64,000 nt of DNA from Charina bottae (GCA_023362775.1 JALMGJ010000016.1:3332001-3396000), one strand, 5' to 3'; positions 1 through 12,773 are shown, counted from the stretch's first letter. A program made the numbers and translations. Notes: generated by a model not told the origin, from the sequence alone.

Positions 1-357
1 AAAACAGAACAGCATGGACGTTCTTAATCCTTCTATCAGTGAAGAGACATCTGTTGGATCTAACTCAATAGTATAACCTAGAAAGAAAACAATGATGGGG
101 CTTGATAGATCTTACGCGTTCATTAATAATCTGAGCCCTACACTCACATCTGAGAAAGAAAAGCCACAGAATACTGTCTCTCCCATTCATCTAATGATAT
201 ATCCTGTGCTTGTCTATTTTAACATAAATTTAATGGATTGGAATAGGACTTATTCCTATGAAATATGTATACAGAGTTACTGATATTGATCATTTTAATA
301 ATAATTTTCTCATCCATTTGCTCGAATTCAGACCTGCTGAGATTAAACTATTAATGG

Positions 358-475
358 CAACATTTTATTTATTTATTTAATTTATTTATTAAACAGATTT
401 ATAAGGCCGCCCAACTCACACACGGTGATTCCAGGCGGCTTACATAATTAAAAACCATAAAAACACAATAGACAA
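358..475 (-). repeat. L2-type LINE 3' end fragment
   Basis: A TTTA-rich tract is followed by a GC-rich block containing 'gccgcccaactcacacac' and 'ccaggcggcttaca'. This is the antisense form of the conserved tail that closes L2-type LINEs in reptiles. The same motif recurs on the plus strand at about 16925-17003. Only the tail is present, so this is a severely 5'-truncated copy with no coding part. Confidence 0.65.
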
Positions 476-2876
476 CCGCCGGCGGCAGCAAACACAGTCA
501 GTGTAATACACCCTGCAGAGAAAGTGAAGGAATTAAGATGCTTTTATATTGACACAAGAGTGATTATTTGTAAGGTTAGAGAAGAAATACTGCACACAGT
601 AAAACAAAACTGTCATTTGACCTTACTTTTTTTGGGAGGAGGGGGGACATCTAGAATACATAAACCAGTGCAGGTTTTTACCCAGTGGGACTTGGCTAGC
701 TTCACCTGAATCTTGATTCCAGGCAAGCAGACATAATTTCTGATCTTTTATTTGCCAAATAAATCCTCAAAGTATGTGAACATGAACAGTGATAGCAGGC
801 AAACAGAGACATGAACATGTAAAAGGAAAGGAAGTTTGTTGGCATTTCACCTCTGATCAATGGACAATAAAAGGCTGCAAAGTTGACATTTCCTCATTCA
901 GAGTGTAATCACTGCTGCCCAGGGGTGTCTCAAGACTGAATCCTCCTTGAATCTTTCCAGCTGCTCTTTCTATCTTCTCCTTGCAACATGGTCCTTGGTA
1001 TACAAAGGCATTCAGATAAAGTACAGCAGAATTCTTCACAAAGCTATTGCCAGTGTGTGTGTGTGTGAACTTTTTGTGTACTCTAATGGTATCTGAAAGT
1101 AGCCATTCACAAAGCTTACAAGACTCAGTTTTGGTCATCATTCCTCAGCTTTATTGTTTTGCCCAAGGCAAAATCTTAGATAAACCTTCAGGAGAGTAAC
1201 AACAGAGATGTGGCTCTAGAGCAAAGTAGCTTGCCTTGTTAAAGAACTCATAAGATAGACATATGACAGCAAGAATAATAGTTAATGGATTTTTTTTCTC
1301 TGCATAATCATAAATTTGATGGAAATGGAAGATAGAAAAGATCAGTGATACTTGCATTTCCTTGTGTTACAACAATGACAGCAGCAAAATGCCAACAGGT
1401 TAGAGACATGAGAGATTGCAGAATTGGGTAAGGAAAGACTGAATTTAGAAGAATAAAAAAAGAATCCTGCTGACAGAGAGTCAATCAATTGTGGCACTTG
1501 GTTTCCCAAAATGACTGGCCATGTGATGTACCAGAAAGTCCATAAGTAATACAAGAAGGTTGGTAGGATGGTTTATTTCTATACTTATTTCATTCTATGC
1601 CCTCACACTCCCAGTGGACTCCTGGCAGTTTAGAGTAGGTTAGAGCTCATTCATTCCTTCTGTACTTCCCCAACAAAGAGAGCTGATTGAAGACATTTTG
1701 CTTCCTGATGGTGGTGGTATAATAGAATTCAACGTATCACATTTACTTTAAAACATATACAGCCATAGATTTAGGTATGACTCTTTATGTAGCTAATAGG
1801 CAGCATTGTATTTGCATAAGTACTGTAGTACTGGACCAGAGACAGCTAATATAAACCAGACTGTTGTCTTTCTGGGAAGGAGAAATGGAATGGTGTAACA
1901 GCAGACTATAACATAAACAATGTTTATTGTACATGTTGATAATATCAGGAAGGATATTGCAAGTGTGAAATATAACAAGGAGGTCATTTCAATAGCTGTA
2001 TCTCCAAATGCTTTGGTTTCTAGTTTAAGTAAGCAGTTTTCTCTCAACACTGAGATAGAATTGGGAATAGTTCTTCTAATAGGCACTTCTTTCTCTCCCT
2101 GCATGTTTCATGTGAATATCTGAAAGAGGTTGGGTGTGTTTTCAGAATTCAAGCTCTTGAAAAGATCTCTAAGGCAGTTGGTCATGTGGGATGCTAGGAT
2201 TCATCTTCCCTTTGAATATTCATGTTACTACCAAACACCTGCATAGCCCTCTTAGCAAACCCTCAAATTACTTTTGTCATAATCTTATTTTGAGACGTAG
2301 TGTATTGGACCATAATGGATTTTGTTTATTGTAAGAACATCACAGATAGAAATGTATTGGGAAGTAGAATGATAAAATAAAGCAAACCAATTCACTGTTC
2401 ACAAAATTATGCTTCCTCTGTAAATCTAATATTATTTTATTGGATAAAATAAAACATTGACGAGACCAGATGTCTAGAGCTCTCTAAATACATGTAGATC
2501 CTTTATTCTCACTGCACTTTCCACTGAAATTAAATTATGTTAATTTTTGATGCAATCTGCTTTACAGAATGAACTAATATTGACTTGTACCTCTTGCAGA
2601 AGTTCTTACCAACACCTGTGGACAAAGCAATATACTTCCAGTCCTTCTCTCTGACTATGAATCTTTTGTTTCACAACTTCCTTCCCCATTTGAGGCAATT
2701 CTTTTGATCATGTCTCACAACTGCTTTTTTGGCTGACATGTCCTAACCGTATTTTAAAGTCCTCTTTCTTACCCTCTTTCATGTGTTTGTTTTTTGGACA
2801 GAGGGCAGTTGGATTTCCTTGGCCAGTTCTAGGAATTTCAATTTCTATGGTTCAATATTATAAGGTTCATGCATGC
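476..2876. other. Unannotated stretch, no gene seen
   Basis: AT-rich DNA with no ORF that resembles a known protein family and no recognisable repeat beyond a short GT run near 1045-1066. The short ORFs here look random. Confidence 0.5.
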
Positions 2877-2895
2877 AATACAATCAACATTCATA

Positions 2896-3232
2896 GTAAA
2901 GGTAAAGGTTCCCCCCGCACATTTGTGCAGTCGTGTCCGACTCTAGGGGCTGGTGCTCATCTCCGTTTGTTAGCCGAAGAGCCAGCGTTGTCCGAAGATG
3001 CTTCCACGGTCATGTGGCCGGCATGACACGCGTGGAACGCTGTTACCTACCCACCGAAGTGGTACCTATTCATCTACTTGCATTTGCATGCTTTCGAATT
3101 GCTAGGTTGGCAAGAGCTGGAGCTAGTGCGGGAGCTCACTCCGCACGCAGGGCTAGGGATTCGAACCTCCGAACTTGCAATCTTCCGATCAACAAGCCTG
3201 GCGTCTTACCCGCTGAGCCACCACGCCCCCCT
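2896..3232 (-). mobile_element. Sauria-type tRNA-derived SINE, copy 1
   Basis: On the minus strand the element begins with a tRNA-like head containing box A ('tggctcagcgggtaagac') and box B ('ggttcgaatcc'). A unique body follows, then a 3' end with 'agagtcggacacgact', and it closes in ACCTTT units (plus-strand reading 'aaaggtaaagg' at the left edge). A 19-bp direct repeat, aatacaatcaacattcata, lies at 2877-2895 and 3253-3271 and fits a target-site duplication. The tRNA head, the BovB-like end and the ACCTTT tail match the squamate Sauria/Squam1 SINE description. The family name is from memory; the structure is seen. Confidence 0.88.
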
Positions 3233-3271
3233 AATACAATTACAATTAATACAATACAATCAACATTCATA

Positions 3272-6200
3272 CCTGGAAAGAATTCTCAGAGAAGCCATGG
3301 AAGGGTCAAGTCAAATCCAAGGCAAGCCAAGAGTGATTTGCTAGCCACTACGTGAGCTCACTGTGGGAGTAATTTCAATGAGGTTGGATTTTGTAGGATA
3401 TTTCATGGGTAGAGAGAAATAAAGAGTTCAAAACATACACATTCTAGTTTTTCTATAGCAAAAATAGAACTGTCAATTGAAATTTGTTGGAAATTTTGAC
3501 GGGCTTCAACCTTATTCTGGGGCCTCCCTCAGAATTCTAAAATTCTTTTCTGGAATCTCATATTAAAGAAAATGGACTCTTGTCCACTTAACAAGATAGC
3601 TTATTACAATCCAAAGGACAGGCATGGGACATTTGTTTACAAAATCTTTCAGGAATTTCTCATCAACACAATCTGCAATAACCAGGGTTTATTATTAAAG
3701 TCTAGAAATATAGTTCACTACAAAACTGAAACATATAATTTGATCCTTGCACATGGTTGAAGTGATGGCCAAAAACCTAACTGCACTGCTGGAAATGTTT
3801 GGATTATAGTTTTTGTAATATTAAAAAATGTGTAAAAATAAAACTCTTTTCCTGGCAAATATAAAATATATCTGTGGAAGAGACAATATAAAAGAACATG
3901 AGCCACAGTTCTATGCCCTCGGGCTCCTAGTGGTAGACACATAGTGTAAGCAGTATGTTATGTTAATAATGCCAAAGGAAGTATATTGAACCAAGGCTTG
4001 ATGAAGTTTTAGTACTGTAACATCGGATAGGTAAAAGGTGGGAGTAAATCTGTTCTCAGTAACCTCTACATACTGTAGATGTGAGTGGAAATCAGATTTG
4101 AGTCTTTTTTGTAGGTCCACATCTCAGATTCATTGTTTAATAACTCTTTTAGTGTTCTCCAGACCCAGAGCAACAATAATTCAGAGGAAAAGCTGTGAAA
4201 TTTGAAGCTTCTCCAATATCCTCTTCCCGGTAAATTTATCAGCCAGGATTAAGAGGGCCAAACCTAATGGAACAAAGACGAACTTCTACCAAAAGGTGAT
4301 GGAAAGGAAACAAACTTCACCTCTACTGACACAAGATCCACTTCCACGCAGAGTGCCTATTAGGAATAGCCTCTTAAATGACCTCATTTTTCTCACTGAT
4401 GGCAGGCTTATACACCTCCTTCATGCTAAGCCTAGTTTAAAGGAATGAAAGGTTGCCCTTAGTCCATTAGTTCCTTCCCATCGAATTTGTCACAGTCATG
4501 ATGTCGGTGACTGTAATCAGGACACAATTCCTTGGATTCATATTGAGATGGAAGGATGTCTGTTCTTTCACACTTTGCTCCTGCTAGAGGTATTGTTGAT
4601 AGAGTGGGATATGATTTTTCTCAATATATTTTGGGTACAGGAACAGTGAGCAATAATAACTGCTATCAAGGATTAACAACAGTGACAAGCTGCTGCTCTT
4701 ATTGTATGATCTGGTAATATTGCTATATAAATATTTTGCCTTTCCTGATATCCCTTTAGAGATATCCGATGAAGTTGGGAGACCCACATCTCCCTCCTTG
4801 CAAGAATAAAAAAAGGTAGTGTGTGCATTTTTAGGCTGTTTGGCTATATTTTCTTTGACACTGAATGATAAGTGGTAGAAAATAATGCACAACAATTTTT
4901 CTGTGTGACACTAAATGGAAGGATTCTAGTCTCTGTGGCAAGCAGAATTAAATTAAATTAGTGGCAAGTAGGGAGTTAGTGCATTATGTGTAGCAGCTTC
5001 TTGATTATGACAATCAAACAAGTCATAGCACAATAACATAAAATCCTTTAAAATCCTCCAGTCTGTGCATGCTTAACATGACTTAGCAAAGTGTTTGTTT
5101 AAGGGGGAGGGGATTTGCCTAGTACTACAAAATATAGTAATGTAGCCAACCCTTTGTTGGCTGTTAAGTAGTGTACCTTTAAGAAAACAGGTACCTCAAG
5201 TTAGGCCTTAGCAGAACATCTTAATAGTTGAGAAAGACTAGTCATGGATAGGGTTAGGATTAGTAGCATACTTTTAGGTTAGAATATAAAAAAAGTCAAT
5301 GGGCACAGGGGAGGGTCAAAACAGTAAGATGGTGGCCAAAACCATGTAAACCATGTAAACTATCTCCCCTTTCTAAGTATGCTGCACATGTGATACACAT
5401 ACAATGCATGTAAAACTGGGTGGGGTTTTGGTGGACAGCCATAGCCACCATCTTGATTTTTTTTACCCTTCTTTATGGACTCCGGTCAGTAGCAGTAGCA
5501 GTAATGCTGTATGTCCTCAGTGTCAGCACTTTGGCAGTTGCTATGTCAACTTTCTTTCTGCAAGTTGAGTTTAAGTCCTGAAGACAGATGACTAAATATT
5601 TGTAATGGGCTGTGAAAATAACCTTGAGAGACAGGAGGAAGAGCCGCAGCCTAGACAGCAGTCTAATAAAATATATCTGACTCCAAAGGACGGATGGAGG
5701 TAGAGAAAGCATCTCGGAAGGGACCCTCCATAGTTTTCTGGAAAATAAAAGCAGGGGATGGGAGAAGAGTATTCAGACTTGCAAGATTCTGTTACTGTAA
5801 CGTTACAATAAAGGTAGTGTTAGTACTCATGTTTTTGGTTTCCTGTCTGCACCCAGCTCAAAGGGCTGACAATATTAGATTTAGTAAACAGAAGTTGATT
5901 TCCTCAATAGATCTGACCATGTATTTCCCCATGCATGTTGCTGGTGTGTTTCTATTTTATGGCATAAACATGTGCCAAAACCAGAGTGTTTCTTGTACTG
6001 GTGGTCTCTATACATGGAAGTGATTGTGTAAGAAGGTACTGTATCTCATATGAAACTGAGCTGGCAAGTGATCACTACACAAATATAGGCTCATCGCAGA
6101 CAAACTCAGACCTACCTGCAAATCCAATTATATATTACGAAAAGGGCCCTTGAATAGGCTAGCTTCTTATCAGTTCAGAGGAAAAAAAGAAGCTCAATTT

Positions 6201-9200
6201 TGAAACTGTCCAGAGAAAGACACATAATAGTAAGGTGTTCCCCCTTCCCCCCAATCTTCTTTTTGATACTAACATTAATTTCAAAACTTTTAATAGGTAG
6301 GAAAATGCCGTTTTATGCTTGAATTATTTTTCTTGGATGAATGAATTTTCATTAGAGCTGGCCTTTAGGAATTTGGAAGATGGGCAAACACTTGGGAAAA
6401 TTAAATTAGTGGATGCCACTATAGTTTGCATTCAGTGTGAACGATAGCTGATTACTATGAAGAACTGATATTACTTAATTCTGCAGTTTACCTAAGCAAA
6501 AGGAAGGTACAATCAAGTTATATGCTATTTCCTAAGTCAAAAGCTATGTAGAGTGAAAACAAAAAAGAGGTTTTCAATTTCTTTGTCCATTCTCCTTTCA
6601 TACTTAAAGGAAATATAGTTATACTGTTTCCTAAAAGGCATAAGGAAAATTTAAACTTTCAATTCTAACTAAAGCCTTGGAATTTCTCTAACAAAATAAA
6701 CATCAAACAAATATTCCCCTATCATACCTGCTGAAAGTGAAATAAAGCTGGAATATCTTTTAGTATGAATATCCAGATCAGAGCTAGTCAGATGACTTTT
6801 TTCAATTGGTGCCTAGTTCAGTCCATTAATGAAGAAGCATCCTGTGGCTGTCACAATCACAATAATTTGGGATGCAAGCTGAGATCACCATCCGAGGCCC
6901 CAGACCACGCCAAACTTCCCCACAGCTCCTCCCGAAATTGCTGATGAACTGTAATTTTTCATGGGACAGGGGAAAAATATATTAAATACTAGGGCTGGGT
7001 AAAGTGGAAATACTCCATCTCAGTTAGATGTTCAATGCTTCAACCACGAACAGCCCGGGGTGGGGGGGAACAAAGGAAGGCAACTGATGACATATGTGAT
7101 GAAGTCATTACACTAATGCTGCAACTTACTGTATGTATTATGGACTTCATGACCCAAGTATGTAACTGTGTCACTGTATGATGGTGTTGTCACACACATG
7201 TCTTCATTTTGACATCACTGTGGTTTGTTAGGGATTCTGCTGGGCATAGTCAATCTGTTCTGACTGGTTGCCTCCCTTCCTCACTTTTATGAGAGGCTGT
7301 GCTTCATATTGTTCAAGCCTTTGAAAGAAACAAAAGGTAGCTTCAAGGTTTCACATGGCTCCATTAAACATATGGTTAGTAATTTTAATTACTGTATTAA
7401 ACTACATCAAATTTCGCTCCTGCCCTGGCCCTGGCCAGCTTTTGTCCTGATCTTGCCCACTTGGAGTTTGGCCCCAAGGAGCCACTTAGAGACTGAGTTC
7501 AGATCACAGTACAAAAAAAGTTTCTCACCTCTGCTCGATATAGCGACATGAAGTGGAGAAGTTGGAATGCCTCTGCTGCAGAAATGCGTTAAGTACTAGA
7601 CTTAATGATATTTTGTCCACCACAGCCACAAAACCAGATGGGAGGCTACAGCAGAGAGCAAATGTTATCCCCATTTGTTACGTTTCTGTGTTATGGTTTT
7701 ATAGGCTGACTTGAGAGCACTATAGTTTAGTTTTACTTGTGGGTCATTATTGGGGCACTGATAATAGCATTAGATGAACTCCAGGTCAGACATTTTATTG
7801 CCTGAAGTGAAGAATGAAGCCATTCTATATATAATAGCAGTCTGGACTGACAGCTGATTTTTTTCTTCAATATGGTTGAAGAGCAACAGTTCTATACTCC
7901 ATCTGAAGTCATAAGGCAAGCATATTGCCCTCTGGCCACCCCCAATCATACCTTGCTACCCCCACAAAAACAAACTAGTAATTAGTCATGATACTTCTGT
8001 CAAACAATAGTTGATAATGGCTTGCACTGCAAACCAGCTTTCAATAAATAATATAACACTGGTGATTAAAATTTAAGATTTCTATCTGCACTGTTGGGGA
8101 GTCACAGTATTCACCTAACAGTGCTTCACTTTTCCTTTCCCTTGAGTTGATCACCAAGAAGTCTGCCTGGTTACAGCAAATGGATGACAATTTCAGGATT
8201 TTTGTACAAGGTGTCATGCTATCACGTTAGACAAATGTTTCACTTCACACCAAATGGGCCTAATGAAAATCTGCCTCATTTCCTTTCCCCTTTATGTGAT
8301 GAAAGTGCACAATGTCAGCACCATAGTGCCAGCAAAGATGGAGAAGTTCGGGAGAAGAGGGAATAATATATGATTTGAATAAAGTTTGTCCATGTAATCC
8401 CAGCTGCCACCTCATACCTAGTTACTAGTAGAGCAGATAAGCTATGGGCATTGGATTTGCAGCTTGCTGACAGAAGCTTTTTTTACAATTGCAGCTAGGA
8501 GACCTTGTATATGCTCATCTTGGGCTTAGTTGCAAAGCTCTGATTCAGGAAGAGAAATAGACTCCAGTCTGATTCTCTAACAGTAAATGTCCAAATGACA
8601 CAGAAGTCTAATTTTATGCCCTTGGTTTATAGGGGTTTTAAATGTTGCTAAATGTCCAAGCTCCTAATAAAAGAGATTAAAGGGGCACCTCAGTGCTCAT
8701 TTGAGTACTCCTTAACCTTATCCTCATCTCTTCCTCACCTTTTCCTGCTTCTTCCAAAGCATCTGAGGATTTACTCCAATAATCTATCTAAAGGTCATTG
8801 GCAGAGATCTTTCCCCCAGCAAATTAATGGACAATGGTAGCAAGAAATTAAAATGTTACCTCTCTTACACACAGACACAAAAAGAAGACATGGAGATTCA
8901 GAAAAAAAGGAACTTCTAAAAGAGTTTACTAGATACACACTCTCTCACAAACATACACATATTTTCTTGGGCTTCTAATCCTGCTTTAGGTGGTCCTTCA
9001 TTGCATTTAGTTGACAGCTAGTTCATTTCACACAACCAAATAAATATCCTGAGAATATAGGATGAGTCACTTCATGCTGGCTAGTCCTGTGAAGATCTTT
9101 CAAGGGGTCCCTTCCAAGCAAAGCCCCCCATTCAAAGCATTTCTCAAAGCAAATCGGTGAATCATCATGATGATGGATGGTGATGATGATTATTCATTTC

Positions 9201-9879
9201 GTTTGATAACAGCAGCTTCTGCCCGCACACACGGCATACACAGACACAACTTTCTACCAGTCAGAATGAGTGATCAAGGCAGATTGGTTTGTGTCAACTT
9301 TTTGTTGAGGCAGTGAAACACAGCTCCATGAGGTGAAGTAGTTCACCGAGAGATCCCAAATCTTCATGCTCCTATTATATATTTCTGATTTATTTATGCT
9401 AGACACTATACATTTAATAATAGAAAATGAAATGTGAGTTAACTGTTCTGGAGAGCAGTGTTTCTTATATGATCTTAGGTTTTATTGTGATCATGTATCT
9501 GGGGTATCTTACTCAAACATGTAAATCATTACTTTCTATTTTGATAATCAAACACAGACGTACACTTGTGGACCTGACCATACTGAATCGATCATGAAGC
9601 TACTATAGGACATGTTTATATTACAAAGCATACTACCTTTTCCATATGGTAAGTGGCATCATTCACACATACATTAACATTGATTATTTGGAAATACTTG
9701 TCAACTCATAAATGTAGCTTACTAATTGATTCCACCAAAAAGCATCCTCTTCATGTAATGTGAAAAATATGTGAAAAATTTGTCTGTAATGTTGGATTTC
9801 TGATTGGTTCAGTCACTCAGACAAATCAATTCATGCAAAATCAATTTTGCTTCTTCAAAATATATGAAACAGCACTTTC
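3272..9879. other. Unannotated 6.6-kb stretch, no gene seen
   Basis: No convincing coding region, SINE or LINE was recognised. ORFs here are under 110 codons and have no family signature. Minor features are 'aagatggtggc' near 5327 facing 'gccaccatctt' near 5444, and short GAT-rich runs near 9165-9195. Old repeats too diverged to see by eye may be present. Confidence 0.5.
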
Positions 9880-9960
9880 CTTCTTTTCTTTTCTTTTCTT
9901 TTCTTTTCTTTTCTTTTCTTTTCTTTTCTTTTCTTTTCTTTTCTTTTCTTTTCTTTTCTT
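9880..9960. repeat. (TTTTC)n microsatellite
   Basis: Sixteen or so uninterrupted copies of the pentamer ttttc. The ORF that reads through it as repeated FLFFS is an artefact of the repeat. Confidence 0.97.
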
Positions 9961-10260
9961 ATGTCCATGCATTGAAGAAAAAAGAACACAATGCAAAATA
10001 TGAGGATATGATCAACCAGTGAAACTCAGTAACTCAGTCATAGGTGCCCATTTAGGTGGCAAAGGAGGGAGAGTGATAATGTGTGCATTGCAATATCATG
10101 ATGCAAACAACATTTACTTACTTGTGTGTGATGGTGAAACTTGAGTAGGTAACACAAAGCTTGCATAATGATATCACAATGTTTGTTTCCTTATTTTGGT
10201 GTCATCGTGGTTCGGAATGGATGCCGATGAACTCTGTTATGTATTCTGCAATGTGCAGGT

Positions 10261-10601
10261 TTTGTTGTTTATTCGTTCAGTCGCTTCTGACTCTTCGTGA
10301 CTTCATGGACCAGCCCACGCCAGAGCTTCCTGTCAGCCGTCACCATCCCCAGCTCCCCCATGGTTGAGTCTGTCACCTCCAGAATATCATCCATCCATCT
10401 TGCCCTTGGTCGGCTCCTCTTCCTTTTGCCTTCCACTTTCCCTAGCATCAGCTTCTTTTCCAGGTTATCCTGTCTTCTCATTATGTGGCCAAAGTACTTC
10501 AGTTTTGCCTTTAATATAATTCCCTCAAGTGAGCAGTCTGGCTTTATTTCCTGGTTTGATCTTCTTGCAGTCCAAGGCACTCTCAGAATTTTCCTCCAAC
10601 A
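10261..10601 (-). mobile_element. BovB (RTE) LINE 3' fragment
   Basis: The minus strand encodes the C-terminal tail of the BovB ORF: 'MLGKVEGKRKRSRPRARW' is followed by 'VTKSQKRLNE', the same order as in the better copies at 17021-20228 and 25618-28067. The 3' end reads into 'gaataaacaacaa'. The 11-bp direct repeat aatgtgcaggt occurs at 10250-10260 and 10602-10612, so this is a discrete 341-bp insertion truncated at its 5' end during reverse transcription. It is not functional. The opposite-strand ORF at 10297-10773 is its shadow. Confidence 0.9.
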
Positions 10602-10612
10602 AATGTGCAGGT

Positions 10613-11762
10613 ATAATGATAAAAATCAAAAACCGTTAGTAAAGATGGCAGGGAGGAGATGTAGGACACTTACAGAAATCCTGATCCCACTGGATCTGTA
10701 TTCTGTCTCGAGCCATAATCTTTCTGACCCTCATAGGAAGGTCTGGAGATTGATCTTTTGTATACTCAGCTGAATGCATGTAAAATCATCCCCATGGCTA
10801 TGAATCTCCATTATCAGGATTACAAACTTACAACTTTCAGTTGAACATGTTTAAAATCCACCTTCAGATTTTCCCTCTCAATGAAGAAAGGTAAGAACTG
10901 AAATAGGTGGGATTGAGAATTTGGCTGGGTAAGGAATGTATATCTTTATATTTTAAGCCAACATACATTATTTGGACATCCAAGACAAAATTGTAAGTAC
11001 TTTCCTGAGAGCCCAAGCTACACATTGTGTGTGTGTGTGTCTGTGTGTGTGTGTGTGTGTGTATAAGAAAGAGACAGAATATGGAATGAATGAAAGTTTG
11101 CTTCTTCTTGTTCCTAATTTTCTGCCCAGATGTCTAGTGCAAGCCTCCATAGTTAATGTGCTATTGACAATATTGTGAAATATGCTAATTACCTTTTGTT
11201 AACTGCAGATGCTACCACTTAAGCACACCTAATTTTTCAGAGGCTGTCTCCCCCGTGTTATTTAAATATTAGTTACTTCCTTGCCTTACATTAATAGGCT
11301 AATCTACAAGGAGTATCACATAGCATTATTGTCATCTGCCCTGCTCTTTCCTTTCTTTAAAAACTCAAATCATATAAACAAATAATGCATGTAGTAAAGT
11401 GTCTCCTGTTTCTTCAGGCTGTTTTTTTAACACAAAACAAAACAATATTCTTGTTTGCATTTCAAACAGCTGAAGCCATACCAGAGCCTCTACTGTGTAC
11501 AGTTTCCTGCATTCATTAGTATCCTAGCAATGAAATTTCTGTAACCAGCAGTCACTTTGTCACTAAATCCAGCGGAAGCCTTCAGAGACCTGTGGCTCAG
11601 CTAATAAGCTGTATTGGGACACTGGACACTGCCCACTGTCAATGACAACTGGCATTCTCTTCCTGAAGTCTAGCTAAGTTTTTTGGCTGCAAATGAGCCT
11701 TCAGAAGATGATGCATATGCATTTCAAAAGGAACTATTCATATGCAAAATATAGACAATTTT
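10613..11762. other. Unannotated stretch with one GT microsatellite
   Basis: A (GT)n tract with one interruption lies at about 11025-11064. Around it I recognise no gene or mobile element. The part from 11190 to 11760 is AT-rich and reads like single-copy DNA. Confidence 0.5.
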
Positions 11763-11825
11763 TTAAATATATATATAAAAAAAATCCCTTCTCACCCCTA
11801 TGTGTCTTCCTAAACCTCGGGTCCT

Positions 11826-12280
11826 CTACCAGAAGCCTGGGAGATTGAGAGTTCTGTGCAGTATCCTAGCTGTTCCTAGCACTGCACTCTTCTGGACAGA
11901 GAGCTCTGATGTTGTTCCTGGGATCTGTTGGAGCCACTCTCCCAGCTTAGGAGTCACAGCCCCGAGTGCTCCTACCACCACTGGGACCACTTTGGCCTTC
12001 ACTTTCCACATCCTCTCCAGTTCCTCCTTCAGGTGCTGGTACTTCTCCAGCTTCTCATACCCCATCTTCCTGATGTTGCTGTCACTTGGCACCACTACAT
12101 CTTCACTGCCATCTTCTGGTCCTTGTCTACTACCACAATGTCTGGTTGATTGGCCAGTAACTGCCTGTCTGTCTGGATCTGGAAGTCCCACAGGATCTTA
12201 GCCCTGTCATTCTCCACGACCTTCTGTGGAATCTCCCATCTGGACTTGGGGGTACATTGTGCTGATGTTCCTGTACACAA
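11826..12280 (-). pseudogene. R4 restriction-like endonuclease domain
   Basis: This is the C-terminal nuclease that nicks the target DNA to prime reverse transcription. Two overlapping frames cover it. The first (12095-12280) reads 'KILWDFQIQTDRQLLANQ' followed by 'PDIVVVDKDQK', which holds the conserved PD and D acidic residues of the PD-(D/E)XK-like fold. The second (11826-12191) reads 'PSDSNIRKMGYEKLEKYQ' and ends in 'VQKSAVLGTARILHRTL'. A frameshift near 12100-12120 separates them, so no continuous domain can be made. Upstream at 12502-12702 is the zinc-knuckle-adjacent block ('YIEARVHHTRQDSRC'), in which one expected cysteine region is disturbed. Confidence 0.8.
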
Positions 12281-12363
12281 TGCCAGCTACTTGGTTGTGC
12301 CATTCAGTGTAGGTCTGTAGCTTGAATCATGTCAACTGGATTTCTATTTTCTCAGTGGAAACG

Positions 12364-12393
12364 TTTCGCTCCTTATCCAAGGAGCTTCTTCAG
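12364..12393 (-). ncRNA. Hammerhead-ribozyme-like core, left arm
   Basis: This is the mirror copy of the core at 12395-12424, read on the minus strand, with the same CTGAAGA, gctcctt/aaggagc hairpin and GAAA. The two arms differ at one base just after GAAA (gaaacg here, gaaatg in the right arm). Confidence 0.45.
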
Positions 12394-12394
12394 A

Positions 12395-12424
12395 CTGAAG
12401 AAGCTCCTTGGATAAGGAGCGAAA
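12395..12424 (+). ncRNA. Hammerhead-ribozyme-like core, right arm
   Basis: CTGAAGA (fits CUGANGA) is followed by a hairpin, gctcctt paired with aaggagc around a ggat loop, and then GAAA at 12421-12424. This is the order of a hammerhead catalytic core with stem II. One unpaired A sits before the hairpin, and stem III and the cleavage site are not clear by eye, so activity is uncertain. Confidence 0.45.
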
Positions 12425-12773
12425 TGTTTCCACTGAGAAAATAGAAATCCAGTTGACATGATTCAAGCTACAGACAATTCCACCTGGATGACTGAGAACC
12501 TTCATAGACATTCAGTGTAGGCTGTTCCTGCCTGCATCTTACACCCTGCCACTCTGTCTTGGACTGTCTCTGAGGCCTCTCTGCACCTTGAGTCCTGTCT
12601 AGTGTGGTGGACCCTTGCTTCTATATATCGGGTGCTTAGTGTTCTTGTGCTGCTATGATCAATGCCTAAGTGCTGTCTTTTAGTCCACCCCTTTCCAGCC
12701 ACTGGTAGGATTTCTGAATGTAAACCACTTTAGCTATCTGTCAATGGTACATCCCATGCAGGGTCTTGTCGTG

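Larger units (their letters stand above)
12314..12509. mobile_element. ORF-less fold-back Penelope-like element
   Basis: This is an almost perfect palindrome. Arm 12314-12393 and arm 12395-12474 are 80 nt each, are complementary with one mismatch, and have a single central base. A 35-nt tail at 12475-12509 contains 'gatgactgagaaccttcat'. The direct repeat attcagtgtagg at 12302-12313 and 12510-12521 is a 12-bp target-site duplication inside R4 sequence. Each arm carries a hammerhead-like core. Inverted terminal repeats, a one-sided tail of 30-40 nt and hammerhead motifs are known traits of Penelope-like retroelements. No RT gene is present, so it must have moved in trans. Classification is inferred from structure. 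Confidence 0.75.

Noticed and set aside
5320..5455. Inverted pair of YY1-like motifs as transposon ends
   Set aside because: Similarity is limited to about 11 bases and there is no target duplication.
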